From assembly GCA_017427945.1 (NCBI GenBank), contig JAFRRT010000014.1, positions 124,001 to 188,000 on the forward strand: 64,000 bases of DNA, written 5' to 3'. The position numbers and the translations under genes were made by a program. The notes beneath the pieces are model-generated. The model ran no database searches. It was not told the origin of the DNA and worked only from the letters and a program-made list of their open reading frames with translations. The stretch's first letter is position 1. Every line of letters begins with the position of its first letter. Shown here in pieces: positions 36,217-48,005 of this stretch. Origin of the DNA: Muribaculaceae bacterium. GTDB taxonomy: Bacteria > Bacteroidota > Bacteroidia > Bacteroidales > Muribaculaceae.

Positions 36217-37353
36217 ATGAAACGACTTTTTTTTCTGCTTTTTGCGCTCACGTCGCTGATTGTCGGAGCACAGGGATATTTCACACCATCGGTAAATAGT
36301 CCCGACATCGCCAAAAACGGAGCCGTCACGTTCAACATCAAAGCGCCCGGTGCCGACAGCGTAAAGCTGATCATCGACACACGCGTTGACACGCTGATGA
36401 AGCGCCAAGGTAATGACACGTGGAGCATCACGTTGCACGACCTGGAGTCGGACCTTTACATGTACTATTTCGTTGTCGATGGCATGAAGGTGCTTGACGA
36501 GAACAACGCCCATGTGCTGCGTGATGTCAAGAGCGTGATGAACACCTTTGTGCTCGACCCGCAAGGTGACTGCCCGATGGCGGTTCATGATGTGCCTCAC
36601 GGCAAGGTCGAAGCGGTGTGGTATGACTCCCCCACCCTCGCCGCCAAGCGTCGCATGATGGTCTATCTGCCCGCAGGCTATGACGATAGTCGCCAGCGTT
36701 ATCCTGTCTTCTACCTGCTGCACGGCACGGGAGGCGACGAGACAGTGAGGCTGGAGCAGGGCCGTGCCGCACAGGTGTTCGACAACCTCATTGCCAGCGG
36801 TAATGCCGAGCCGATGATTGTGGTGATGCCAAACGGACACACCGACACGCCTGCTGCCCCAGGCATGGGACCCGATTGCAACGAGCAGCCCACCTTTGTT
36901 CACAAGCAATGGATGGAAGGCACGTTTGAAAAGAGTTTCAACGACATCGTCAACTGGGTGGACAACAATTACCGCACGCGCGCTGCCAAGCGTTACCGTG
37001 CCATCGCCGGTCTGTCGATGGGCGGCTACCACTCGCTCTACATCAGTGCCAACCAGCCCGAAGATTTCGCTTATGTGGGTCTTTTCTCCCCTGCCATCGG
37101 CCGCATGGATAAAGGCAAAAGCAATATCTATGACAATCTGGAGGAAAAACTTGTCACCCAGTTCAAGCAACGTCCCAAAGTGTACTGGATGGGCATTGGC
37201 AAAGACGATTTCCTCTATAAAGATAACGCCGAGTTCAGGCAGTTGCTCGACAAGAACCGCTTGCGCTACACCTATCACGAGAGCGGTGCCGGACACGAGT
37301 GGGCCAACTGGCGCGACTATCTAGTCATCTTCACCCAACTTCTCTTCAAGTGA
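36217..37353 (+). CDS. Secreted CE1-type esterase (enterochelin-esterase-like)
   Basis: 378 residues. Signal peptide (MKRLFFLLFALTSLIVGAQG), an N-terminal E-set/CBM48-like beta-sandwich (about 22-130), then an alpha/beta hydrolase with Ser267 in the elbow GLSMGGYHS and a C-terminal His in GAGHEWANW. The family includes feruloyl and acetyl-xylan esterases and IroE-like trilactone hydrolases. The E-set plus CE1 layout is typical of polysaccharide-debranching esterases in gut Bacteroidetes, so removal of an ester group from plant polysaccharide is inferred. Followed by a 51-bp heptad-repeat spacer and the DedA gene. Confidence 0.85.
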   Translation: MKRLFFLLFALTSLIVGAQGYFTPSVNSPDIAKNGAVTFNIKAPGADSVKLIIDTRVDTLMKRQGNDTWSITLHDLESDLYMYYFVVDGMKVLDENNAHVLRDVKSVMNTFVLDPQGDCPMAVHDVPHGKVEAVWYDSPTLAAKRRMMVYLPAGYDDSRQRYPVFYLLHGTGGDETVRLEQGRAAQVFDNLIASGNAEPMIVVMPNGHTDTPAAPGMGPDCNEQPTFVHKQWMEGTFEKSFNDIVNWVDNNYRTRAAKRYRAIAGLSMGGYHSLYISANQPEDFAYVGLFSPAIGRMDKGKSNIYDNLEEKLVTQFKQRPKVYWMGIGKDDFLYKDNAEFRQLLDKNRLRYTYHESGAGHEWANWRDYLVIFTQLLFK

Positions 37354-37379
37354 TTTCCCATTCATAGACTATAAGCCAG

Positions 37380-37400
37380 GGACTAAAAACTAAAAACTAA
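37380..37400 (+). repeat. Heptad stop-codon spacer (GGACTAA-AAACTAA-AAACTAA)
   Basis: Three 7-bp units with TAA at 37384, 37391 and 37398, in the gap between the esterase and DedA genes. The period of 7 puts a stop in each frame. Confidence 0.6.
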
Positions 37401-37404
37401 TCGC

Positions 37405-37890
37405 ATGCTCGATACACTCATTCAATTCTTTGCCCATTGGGGGTACCTGGGACTGTTTCTGGGTTCATTCCTCGCAGGCAGCATCGTCCCGTTCAGCAGC
37501 GAGGCGTTGGTCGTCGCCTGTGTAGGACCCTTGCACATGGATCCCGTCATCAGCCTGTTTGTTGCGCTGGCTGGCAACGTGAGTGGAGGCATGACATGCT
37601 ACTACATCGGGCACTTAGGCAAGATTGAATGGATAGAGCGTTACGCCAAGGTAAGCGAGGAAAAGCTCAACCGCGCCCTCAAGTTCATGAAGAACCGAGG
37701 CGCGTGGATGGGATTCTTTGCTTTTGTGCCCATGCTGGGAACAGCCATCAGTGTTGCATTAGGCTATGTGCGTTCCAATCCCTGGATTGTCCTCATCACC
37801 ATGACCATCGGCAAACTCATCCGCTATGCCGTTGTCATCTGGGGCTCACTCAAAATCATCAATATGTGTTCTTTAGTTACTCTTTTCTAA
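37405..37890 (+). CDS. DedA/YqaA-family membrane protein
   Basis: 161 residues. VTT/SNARE-associated domain: N-terminal GYLGLFLGSFLAGSIVPFSSE, the central GNVSGGMTCYYIG motif and FAFVPMLGT re-entrant segment, with about four hydrophobic segments. DedA relatives act as lipid flippases or scramblases or affect membrane homeostasis. The short YqaA-like subgroup is poorly characterised. Only 14 bp precede the next gene, so co-transcription is likely. Confidence 0.87.
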   Translation: MLDTLIQFFAHWGYLGLFLGSFLAGSIVPFSSEALVVACVGPLHMDPVISLFVALAGNVSGGMTCYYIGHLGKIEWIERYAKVSEEKLNRALKFMKNRGAWMGFFAFVPMLGTAISVALGYVRSNPWIVLITMTIGKLIRYAVVIWGSLKIINMCSLVTLF

Positions 37891-37904
37891 TCATTATATA
37901 AGAT

Positions 37905-38543
37905 ATGACACCTACCGATATTCATAACGAACTGCTTGCAGGGCGCATCATCAAACATCTGGAGCGCCGCAACTTCAACGCGCACTACTGCGCCAACGCG
38001 ACTGAGGCCATCGCCCTCGTCAAGTCACTCATGCCTAAGGGCTCCAGCGTCACCTGGGGTGGCTCGCAGACCATCCGTGAGATGGGACTGACCCAACAAC
38101 TCATCGACAGCTGCGATTACAAGGTCATTGACCGCGACAAGGCTGTCACCAACGAGGAAAAGCGCCAATGCTACCTCGATGCGATGGCTGTGGACTACTA
38201 CCTGACCAGCGCCAACGCCATTACTCAGGACGGTGTCATTGTCAACATCGATGGTCGCGGCAACCGCGTCGCCGCCATCACATGGGGACCTGAAAACGTC
38301 ATCCATATCATCGGCATGAACAAGGTAGCCCCCACCATCGAGGCCGCTCTGGCGCGCGCCCGCAACACGGCTGCGCCCATCAACACGGCCCGCCTGGGCT
38401 GCGACACACCTTGTCGTTTTGACGGCGTGTGCCACAACTGCAACTCCCCGCAGTGCATCTGCAACTACGTCCACTTCACCCGCAACAGTTTCCCCGCACA
38501 TCGCCACACCGTCATCCTCCTCGGCGAACCCTGGGGCTACTAA
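37905..38543 (+). CDS. LUD-domain protein (LutC/YkgG family)
   Basis: 212 residues. LUD (DUF162) fold with VTWGGSQTIREMG and YYLTSANAITQDGVIVNIDGR, and a C-terminal cysteine cluster (CDTPCRFDGVCHNCNSPQCIC) that could bind a metal or Fe-S centre. LutC is part of the lactate oxidation complex LutABC, but no lutA or lutB is nearby. Orphan LUD proteins of this form are frequent in Firmicutes and Bacteroidetes and their role is unclear. Confidence 0.85.
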   Translation: MTPTDIHNELLAGRIIKHLERRNFNAHYCANATEAIALVKSLMPKGSSVTWGGSQTIREMGLTQQLIDSCDYKVIDRDKAVTNEEKRQCYLDAMAVDYYLTSANAITQDGVIVNIDGRGNRVAAITWGPENVIHIIGMNKVAPTIEAALARARNTAAPINTARLGCDTPCRFDGVCHNCNSPQCICNYVHFTRNSFPAHRHTVILLGEPWGY

Positions 38544-38557
38544 TTTCTTAGAAGAAT

Positions 38558-39028
38558 ATGATAGAAATCAAAAATAGAGTTATTGAACGCATCGATGACA
38601 TAACTATTGATGGACGTAATGGTGATAGCGAAGGTTTGACGCTTGAACATTGCCTCATTCATGAGCTAGACCTGACTGCTGTTAGATTCTTGGGCAGAGT
38701 GACCATCTGTAATTGTATTATTGACAAATTGGGTCTTCATTCGACTGTATTTGCTGGAGGTCTTACATTTACAGGAAATGTTGTTATGTCTGATATTGAT
38801 TACCAGATGGGCGGACATAATAATGAAGAAATGGTTATATCGAATAATCTCTTTCATGGCTTCTTCAGTTTCTTTGACTGCATCTTTGAGAAACAACTGA
38901 CAGTAAAGGAGAACATATTCTTGAAAGGGACAGATTTATTGACAAGAGAGAATAAAGGATTTGACAACTGTTTTTTTGGGGGTTTGGTCTTGTCTGGCAA
39001 TATAGGTAAATTGAATATTATGCCATAA
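38558..39028 (+). CDS. Uncharacterised right-handed-repeat-like protein
   Basis: 156 residues. I do not recognise a family with certainty. The sequence has loosely repeating beta-strand units (LTLEHCLIHELDLTAVRF, VTICNCIIDKLGL, GLTFTGNVVMSDI, LTVKENIFLKGT, LVLSGNIGKLNI) with stacked Asn, Cys and Phe positions, as in pentapeptide-repeat or small beta-helix proteins. No signal peptide. Codons are AT-richer than neighbours, as in the nuclease gene that follows 17 bp later, so the two probably arrived together. A role as partner or immunity factor of the nuclease is only a guess. Confidence 0.55.
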   Translation: MIEIKNRVIERIDDITIDGRNGDSEGLTLEHCLIHELDLTAVRFLGRVTICNCIIDKLGLHSTVFAGGLTFTGNVVMSDIDYQMGGHNNEEMVISNNLFHGFFSFFDCIFEKQLTVKENIFLKGTDLLTRENKGFDNCFFGGLVLSGNIGKLNIMP

Positions 39029-39045
39029 TACCTTTATTGAAGTAT

Positions 39046-40137
39046 ATGAACAAAGCTATTATTTCTATATTAGATAAAGACTATTCACAGTGGATTAAGG
39101 AACTGAGTCGCCGTTACCGCAGGAGCCAAATTAAAGCTGCGGTGAAAGTCAATGAAGAGGTTCTTAGATTCTATTGGGAACTTGGAAAGGATATTGTAGA
39201 ACGAGATGCTGAGAACCATTATGGAAGTAAGTTCTATACAACTTTAAGTCGAGATCTTAAGGCTGAAATCCAGAATGCTAGTGGACTGTCTGAACGTAAT
39301 TTGCGTTACACAAAACGATTCTATTTGCTTTATAATAAAGTAGTTAATATTTTGCAGCAAGATGTTGCAAATTCTGACGAATTAATTTTGCAGCAAGTTG
39401 CTGCAAAAATGTTCATGTTGCCATGGGGACATCATTTGATACTAATGGACAGGTTCTCAAATAATCCAGAAAAAGTTTGGTACTATGTCTGTGAATCTGT
39501 CAACCATGGTTGGAGCAGGAATATGCTTTTGAATTTCCTTGATACCAACCTGTATGAGCGCAACAGTAAGGCATTGACGAATTTCTCAAGAACTCTACCA
39601 GAAGAAACAAGTGACTTGGCGCAAGAACTGACTAAGGATCCATACAATTTTGCATTCACAGGGATAACTGGACGTTACAACGAACGACTGCTGAAAGATG
39701 GATTACTGAATAATATAACTCGATTTTTGGTGGAACTTGGGACTGGTTTTGCGTATGTTGGTAAGGAGTATCGAATCCAAGTTGGAAATACCGAAAATTA
39801 TATTGATTTGCTTTTCTATAATCTCAACTTGTCTTGCTATGTGGTCATTGAGGTAAAGATTGGTAAATTTGAATTTGCTGATGTAGGGCAAATAGGCGGC
39901 TATGTCGTGGCTTGTAATCATACGTTGCGAAAGGAAGGCCGCGACAATCCCACTATAGGTTTGCTTATCTGCAAAGAAAAAGACCGCATACAAGCCCAGT
40001 ATGCGCTAGAATCAAGCAGCCAGCCTATTGGCATCTCAGAGTACGAACTCGAAAAGTTCTATCCCGAGAAAGTGGAAGGCACCATACCTACAATTAAAGA
40101 GATTGAGGCAAAATTGAACGAAAAGGAATTTGAATAA
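39046..40137 (+). CDS. DUF1016/YhcG-family PD-(D/E)XK nuclease
   Basis: 363 residues. N-terminal DUF1016_N helical domain (WIKELSRRYRRSQIKAAVKV, FYWELGKDIVERD, LSERNLRYTKRFY, LPWGHH) and C-terminal PD-(D/E)XK nuclease domain with the catalytic pattern IDLLFYN and VVIEVKIGKF, then GQIGGYV. YhcG-like proteins are common in mobile and defence-associated regions; the biochemical target is not established. The ATG at 39046 is preferred to a TTG at 39037. AT-rich for the window, flanked by housekeeping genes, 5 bp before kdsB. The coding sequence holds a perfect 23-bp palindrome. Confidence 0.9.
   Translation: MNKAIISILDKDYSQWIKELSRRYRRSQIKAAVKVNEEVLRFYWELGKDIVERDAENHYGSKFYTTLSRDLKAEIQNASGLSERNLRYTKRFYLLYNKVVNILQQDVANSDELILQQVAAKMFMLPWGHHLILMDRFSNNPEKVWYYVCESVNHGWSRNMLLNFLDTNLYERNSKALTNFSRTLPEETSDLAQELTKDPYNFAFTGITGRYNERLLKDGLLNNITRFLVELGTGFAYVGKEYRIQVGNTENYIDLLFYNLNLSCYVVIEVKIGKFEFADVGQIGGYVVACNHTLRKEGRDNPTIGLLICKEKDRIQAQYALESSSQPIGISEYELEKFYPEKVEGTIPTIKEIEAKLNEKEFE
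39349..39408. repeat. Paired inverted repeats inside the nuclease gene
   Basis: The unit TTTTGCAGCAAG plus a TGCAAA end occurs twice, 36 bp apart. The second (39386-39408) is a perfect palindrome with 11-base arms around one G; the first is imperfect. They fall in the linker encoding LQQDVANS and LQQVAAK. Confidence 0.7.
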
Positions 40138-40142
40138 AATAT

Positions 40143-40895
40143 ATGGATAAGGATTTGACGTTTATTGGGATTATTCCGGCGAGGTATGCCTCGACGAGGT
40201 TTCCTGGCAAGCCGCTGGCAATGCTGGGCGGCATGACGATGATTGAGCGGGTTTACCGCCAGGTGAGCAAGGCGCTCGACCATGTGGTGGTCGCCACCGA
40301 CGATGACCGCATCATGCAGGCAGTGGAAGCCTTTGGAGGAAGGGCAGTGATGACGAGCACTGAGCACCGCAGCGGCACCGACCGCTGTCAGGAGGCATAC
40401 ATGAAGAATGGCGGCAACGAGGACATCATCATCAACATCCAGGGCGACGAACCGTTTATTCAGCCCGATCAGCTGCAAGCCATCATGTCGTGCTTTGACG
40501 ACGAGGACACCGATATTGCCACACTGGTACGCCCATTCGACCCCAGCCGTCCATATAATGAACTGGAGAATCCCAACACGCCCAAGGTCGTGCTGGACAG
40601 CCAGATGCGCGCCCGCTATTTCTCACGCTCGGTCATCCCTTACATCCGTGGCCGCGAACGTGAAGAATGGCCTGCTGCTACACAGTATTACACACATGTG
40701 GGCATGTACGCCTACCGTGCTGCCGTCTTGGCCGAAATCACACGCTTGCCACAGTCGCCGCTTGAATTGGCCGAGTCGTTGGAACAACTGCGCTGGCTTG
40801 AGAACGGCTACACCATCAAGGCGGGCATCACAACCACGGCAACCATCGGCATCGATACCCCCGAAGACCTCGCCCGCGCCGAGGAATATTTGAAA

Positions 40896-40904
<9 letters not shown>
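40143..40904 (+). CDS. kdsB: 3-deoxy-manno-octulosonate cytidylyltransferase (CMP-Kdo synthetase)
   Basis: 253 residues. Canonical KdsB: N-terminal nucleotide-binding loop IIPARYASTRFPGKPL, TSTEHRSGTDRCQEA, NIQGDEPFI and the C-terminal GIDTPEDL motif. Activates Kdo with CTP for lipopolysaccharide inner core. A second KdsB-like protein is encoded at 48.7-49.4 kb; this copy is closer to the standard family and is the likely Kdo enzyme. Its stop codon begins a short heptad repeat before lacZ. Confidence 0.94.
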
Positions 40905-44015
<3,111 letters not shown>

Positions 44016-44016
44016 T

Positions 44017-44337
44017 ATGGCAAGCAGTATTGATTTTGTACAATTCATTACCGATCAATGTGCCGGAGCAGGTGACATCACCACCCGCAAAATGTTTGGC
44101 GACTACGGTATTTATTGTGACGGCAAGATATTTGGCTTGATTTGTGATGATTGCTTTTTCATTAAGGTGACTGAAGCCGGCCAGTCGATGCTTCGTACGA
44201 TGGAATTACGTCAGCCCTACGAGGGAGCGAAGAATTACTTCTTCATCCCCGATGTCGATGACCGTGATTACATCAGTGCCCTCGTTCGCGCCACCTGCGA
44301 CGCGCTCCCGGCACCAAAGCCCAAAAAGAAGAAATAA
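44017..44337 (+). CDS. TfoX/Sxy N-terminal-domain protein
   Basis: 106 residues. TfoX_N domain: ITTRKMFGDYGIYCDGKIFGLICDDCFFIKV, quoted here as the family's KMFGxYGIYxxGxxFGLxxD pattern, and a lysine-rich end. TfoX/Sxy activates competence with CRP in gamma-proteobacteria, but stand-alone TfoX_N proteins are widespread and uncharacterised. The start at ATG 44017, just after the GH2 stop, gives exactly the domain. Confidence 0.85.
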   Translation: MASSIDFVQFITDQCAGAGDITTRKMFGDYGIYCDGKIFGLICDDCFFIKVTEAGQSMLRTMELRQPYEGAKNYFFIPDVDDRDYISALVRATCDALPAPKPKKKK

Positions 44338-44368
44338 CTTAACGGTTTGTTTTCAAGATAATAGCAAG

Positions 44369-44815
44369 TTACTGGTTTTCTTGCGGTTGCCACAGGAAAA
44401 GGCCTGAAGCAGTTGCCAGTTTTCCAAGCAATTCCAGCAGATCAGGAGACGGATTGTAAATCGTCATGTTGGTATCACCACCGCTGGCGGTGATTAAGGC
44501 TGTGCCATCATCTATCAGAGCGCAGAGGTGACTGTGTTTCAGTGCATCGGTCAACCACTCCACCAATGTGGCAGGCTCAGGATTCTTGACCCACTCATCA
44601 CCGTAATACACATGCAAATCATGGTAGCAGTTTAGTTTCAGCAGCACGTCAGCAAACTGTTGACGCAGCCGTTCATGCTGCTCATGCATATAATACTGCT
44701 CCACAGCAAAGAACTGCCCTCCACCATCTTGCGGCACCTGCATCGGCAAAAAGTCAATCACCCAATAAGGCTTTTCAAGCAGCCGCTCTACTATTTTATC
44801 AAAGTCTTTCTCCAT
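44369..44815 (-). CDS. Hypothetical cytoplasmic protein
   Basis: 148 residues. No family recognised. Acidic, with no signal peptide or membrane segment; aromatic-rich N-terminal half (PYWVIDFLPMQVP, FFAVEQYYMHE) and a C-terminal part (DGTALITASGGDTNMTIYN) that looks like beta strands. The ATG at 44815 is supported by TATCTTTG just upstream; a TTG-initiated extension would include the promoter. Convergent with the TfoX-like gene. Confidence 0.6.
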   Translation of the reverse strand: MEKDFDKIVERLLEKPYWVIDFLPMQVPQDGGGQFFAVEQYYMHEQHERLRQQFADVLLKLNCYHDLHVYYGDEWVKNPEPATLVEWLTDALKHSHLCALIDDGTALITASGGDTNMTIYNPSPDLLELLGKLATASGLFLWQPQENQ

Positions 44816-44824
44816 AAGCACTTG

Positions 44825-44832
44825 CAAAGATA
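44825..44832 (-). promoter_or_regulatory. -7 element of the hypothetical gene
   Basis: TATCTTTG on the minus strand, only 9 nt before the ATG, giving a very short or leaderless mRNA. Confidence 0.5.
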
Positions 44833-44972
44833 ATGTTTTTTCAAGAGACGAAAAAACAGAATGGCACATTTGTAATTTTGTCAAAACATCACCTTTGGGA
44901 ACTGATAATCTCGAAATTCGGCTTCTTCATAACAAAATCAAATCAAAATTTGCTTTTATGTTCTACTTGCAG

Positions 44973-44980
44973 TAATTTTG
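44973..44980 (+). promoter_or_regulatory. -7 element of the PASTA-protein gene
   Basis: TAATTTTG, 28 nt before the GTG start at 45009. Confidence 0.55.
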
Positions 44981-45008
44981 CAGATTGTAACCATTCATTT
45001 GAGAAACC

Positions 45009-45815
45009 GTGAGCAATAACAACGAAAAGAATAAGGGCGGCTTTGACCGCTTTCGTGACCGCCATCCCATCCTGGTAAACTCTGCCTTGATGGCATTGGC
45101 ACTGGTGGCGCTGGGCTACATCGCCCTGCTGTTTATCGACGTGTTCACCTCCCATGGTCAACAGGTGCAGGTGCCTGATGTGCGCAACATGCCACTCGAG
45201 AAAGCGATTGACATTCTGGAGGATGCCGGATTGCGCTGGGAAATTAGCGACTCGACCACTTTCTACGAGAATTACAAGCCTGGAACCGTCATTGACCAGG
45301 ATCCCAAAGCAAAATCCTATATCAAGAAAATACGTATCATCTACCTCAACGTGAATGCCATGCATGCCCCCATCATTCCGTTGCCCAAGCTGGTTGACCT
45401 GCCTGGACGACAGGGTATGGCGACATTGAAAGCGATGGGATTCAAGCATGTAGTCATGGACAGCGTTCCCAGTGAGATGGGTGGTCTGATTCTGCAAGTG
45501 ACTGTTGACGGCCACAATGTTGCCCCCGGTAAGCCCGTGAGCGTGAACAGCCAAATCAAGATTACCGTGGGCGACGGCTCCATCGTGGACCTCAACCCCG
45601 AACAGATTATCGACCCTGAGATGATGGACTCCATTGATGAGGCCAACTATCAGGATGCCCAGAAGACCTATGAGGAAGAGATGAAGGCAGCCCAAGCCCG
45701 TGCCGAGCAGGAACGCAAAGCCCAAGCAGCCGAAGAAAAGAAAGACCAGAATAAGGACAAGAAAAAAGACCAAGACAAGAAGGCTGACAAGGATAAGGAC
45801 AAGAAGAAAAACTAA
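45009..45815 (+). CDS. Membrane-anchored PASTA-domain protein (GTG start)
   Basis: 268 residues. Short basic N-terminus, one transmembrane helix (about 24-45, LMALALVALGYIALLFIDV), then two to three PASTA domains (VQVPDVRNMPLEKAIDILEDAG; IPLPKLVDLPGRQGMATLKAMG), and a charged Lys/Asp/Glu tail. PASTA domains bind muropeptides or beta-lactams in Firmicutes kinases and PBPs; here there is no kinase or PBP domain. The GTG is forced, because an in-frame TGA lies 9 nt upstream and the first ATG is inside the membrane helix. Six bp before rluD, in one operon. Confidence 0.88.
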   Translation: MSNNNEKNKGGFDRFRDRHPILVNSALMALALVALGYIALLFIDVFTSHGQQVQVPDVRNMPLEKAIDILEDAGLRWEISDSTTFYENYKPGTVIDQDPKAKSYIKKIRIIYLNVNAMHAPIIPLPKLVDLPGRQGMATLKAMGFKHVVMDSVPSEMGGLILQVTVDGHNVAPGKPVSVNSQIKITVGDGSIVDLNPEQIIDPEMMDSIDEANYQDAQKTYEEEMKAAQARAEQERKAQAAEEKKDQNKDKKKDQDKKADKDKDKKKN

Positions 45816-45821
45816 CCTGTC

Positions 45822-46925
45822 ATGGCACTGGATGACGAACTGCTGGATGACGAACTGGAGTCTGGCGGTAAGGACGAGATACAATATGAATACAGCGAAC
45901 CCGACTTTACCGAGGACGGGCGTGACTACTGGGAGCACTACCACTATGTGGTGGAGCCCGGTCAAGTCTTGCTGCGCATCGACAAGTACCTCGTAGAGCG
46001 CATCAAGGGCACCAGCCGCAACCGCGTGCAGAACGCAGCCGAAGCGCAGTGCATCCGCGTGAACGGCCGTCCCGTCAAGAGCAACTACCGCGTGCATCCC
46101 GGCGATGTCATCAGCGTAGTAATGGACCGTCCCCGCTACGAGTGCGAAATCGTCGCCCAAGACATCCCGCTGGACATCGTCTATGAGGACGCGAGCCTGA
46201 TGGTAGTCAACAAGCCCGCAGGCATGGTAGTACATCCAGGACACGGAAACTTCGACGGCACATTGGTCAACGCCCTGGCTTGGCACTTCAAGGACAATCC
46301 CGACTATGACGTGACCGACCCACGTTTGGGTCTCGTGCACCGCATCGACAAGGACACCAGCGGCTTGCTCGTCATCGCCAAAACGCCCAATGCCAAGACT
46401 TCGCTCGGTGCCCAGTTCTTCAAGAAGAGCACCAAGCGCCAATACATCGCCGTCGTGTGGGGCGAGATGAAACAAGTGGACGGCACCGTAACCGGCAACA
46501 TCGGGCGTGACCCGCGCGACCGCGTGCTGATGAAGGTATTCCCTGACGGCGACCAGGGCAAACATGCCGTTACTCACTGGCACACCCTCGAAAACCTCGC
46601 CCATGTGGCTGTGGTGCAATGTCAACTGGAAACGGGCCGCACCCACCAGATACGCGTACACATGAAGCACATCGGCCACCCGTTATTCAACGATGCCCGT
46701 TACGGTGGTGACCAGATTCTGCGCGGCAACCGCTCCTCAAGCTACGCTCAATTCATTCACAACTGCTTTGAGCTGTGCCCCCGCCAGGCCTTGCACGCCA
46801 AGACCTTGGGCTTTATACACCCCGAGACAGGCGAACAGATGGATTTCGACAGCCCTCTTCCCGCCGACATGGCTGCCCTCATCACCAAGTGGGAAGACTA
46901 CGCGCGCAACCTCGCCACCAAGTAA
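45822..46925 (+). CDS. rluD: RluD-family 23S rRNA pseudouridine synthase
   Basis: 367 residues. Acidic N-terminal extension, an S4 RNA-binding domain (LLRIDKYLVERIKGTSRNRVQ) and the RluA catalytic domain with catalytic Asp176 in GLVHRIDKDTSGL. RluD converts U1911, U1915 and U1917 in helix 69. The extension of about 40 residues is typical for Bacteroidetes. Co-transcribed with the PASTA gene and followed by a strong terminator. Confidence 0.92.
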   Translation: MALDDELLDDELESGGKDEIQYEYSEPDFTEDGRDYWEHYHYVVEPGQVLLRIDKYLVERIKGTSRNRVQNAAEAQCIRVNGRPVKSNYRVHPGDVISVVMDRPRYECEIVAQDIPLDIVYEDASLMVVNKPAGMVVHPGHGNFDGTLVNALAWHFKDNPDYDVTDPRLGLVHRIDKDTSGLLVIAKTPNAKTSLGAQFFKKSTKRQYIAVVWGEMKQVDGTVTGNIGRDPRDRVLMKVFPDGDQGKHAVTHWHTLENLAHVAVVQCQLETGRTHQIRVHMKHIGHPLFNDARYGGDQILRGNRSSSYAQFIHNCFELCPRQALHAKTLGFIHPETGEQMDFDSPLPADMAALITKWEDYARNLATK

Positions 46926-46943
46926 TCACCCCTAACAAGACAA

Positions 46944-46980
46944 AAAGCGGATGCCTTTTGAGACATCCGCTTTGTTTTTT
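46944..46980. terminator. Bidirectional terminator
   Basis: AAAGCGGATG pairs with CATCCGCTTT, then GTTTTTT; between convergent rluD and panB. Confidence 0.85.
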
Positions 46981-46995
46981 ATCAATTTGGTGGCA

Positions 46996-47817
46996 TCAAT
47001 ACTGTTCATCAGCATTGGGGAAGTCACCGCTCTTGACATCAGCGATGTAGTTGCCCACGCTGTCGATGATTTGCTCACCCAGGTTGTTATAGATGCGCAG
47101 GAATTTGGGTTTGAACTCGCGGTTCAGACCAAGCATGTCGTGCAGCACAAGCACTTGCCCGCTGCATGCGCCACCGCCACCAATGCCGATAGTAGGCACA
47201 TTTATCGACTGCGTAACCTTGGCTGCCAACGTGGCGGGAATCTTCTCAAGCACGATACCGAAACAGCCGATTTCGGCCAGCACCTTTGCGTCGGCCAGCA
47301 GTCGCGTCGCTTCGGCTTCGTCCTGAGCACGGGTGGAATAGGTGCCGAATTTATTGATTGACTGGGGCGTAAGTCCCAGATGGCCCATAACGGGAATGCC
47401 GGCACGCAGTATCATCTCGATAGCGCCACGCATTTCACGTCCGCCTTCAAGCTTCACACCGTCGGCGCCAGTCTCACGCATGATGCGAACAGCATTCTGC
47501 TGAGCCTCGATAGGATCTCCCTGATAGGTGCCGAAAGGCATGTCAACGATGACCATCGCACGCTTGACTGCACGTGCCACGGTGCGTCCATATACAATCA
47601 TGTCGTCGATGGTGATGGGAATTGTTGTCGCATTACCCTGCATAACATTGCTGGCGCTGTCTCCGACCAGGATGATGTCAATGCCGGCTTGGTCCACAAG
47701 GGTAGCCATGGTATAATCATAGGCAGTAATCATCGCGATTTTCTCACCTGCTGTACGCATATCGGCAATGCGTTTGGTTGTCACCTTGCGGGAATCCGTT
47801 ACTGTATAGGTTGACAT
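46996..47817 (-). CDS. panB: 3-methyl-2-oxobutanoate hydroxymethyltransferase
   Basis: 273 residues. PanB family: MITAYDYTMATLVDQAGID, ILVGDSASNV, VKLEGG and GIGGGGACSGQVLVLHDMLG. Transfers a hydroxymethyl group from methylene-tetrahydrofolate to ketoisovalerate, the first step of pantothenate and CoA synthesis. Magnesium-dependent, cytoplasmic. No other pan gene nearby. Confidence 0.95.
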   Translation of the reverse strand: MSTYTVTDSRKVTTKRIADMRTAGEKIAMITAYDYTMATLVDQAGIDIILVGDSASNVMQGNATTIPITIDDMIVYGRTVARAVKRAMVIVDMPFGTYQGDPIEAQQNAVRIMRETGADGVKLEGGREMRGAIEMILRAGIPVMGHLGLTPQSINKFGTYSTRAQDEAEATRLLADAKVLAEIGCFGIVLEKIPATLAAKVTQSINVPTIGIGGGGACSGQVLVLHDMLGLNREFKPKFLRIYNNLGEQIIDSVGNYIADVKSGDFPNADEQY

Positions 47818-47861
47818 GATTCTTCTGTTTCTTTATTGGATTAAGTATTTTTGAAATCGCA

Positions 47862-47869
47862 CAAAAGTA
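47862..47869 (-). promoter_or_regulatory. -7 element of panB
   Basis: TACTTTTG on the minus strand, about 45 nt before the panB start. Confidence 0.55.
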
Positions 47870-47953
47870 CACGTTTTATGTGCAATAATCAAAATTTCGG
47901 GCGAGATAAAACCAAAAAAAGTTTAAAATCTCCAATAATTCAATTTTTATACC

Positions 47954-47961
47954 TACTTTTG
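47954..47961 (+). promoter_or_regulatory. -7 element of the Cys-rich repeat protein gene
   Basis: TACTTTTG, 44 nt before the ATG; no clear -33. Confidence 0.55.
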
Positions 47962-48005
47962 TCGCTTTGAATACTATCTATTAACTAAAAAATAATCAAC
48001 GAAAA

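Noticed and set aside
44943-46679. Long minus-strand open frame of 578 codons opposite the PASTA and rluD genes
   Set aside because: Both plus-strand genes have clear domains. The antisense frame is rich in V/H/L from reading biased codons backwards and has no domain.
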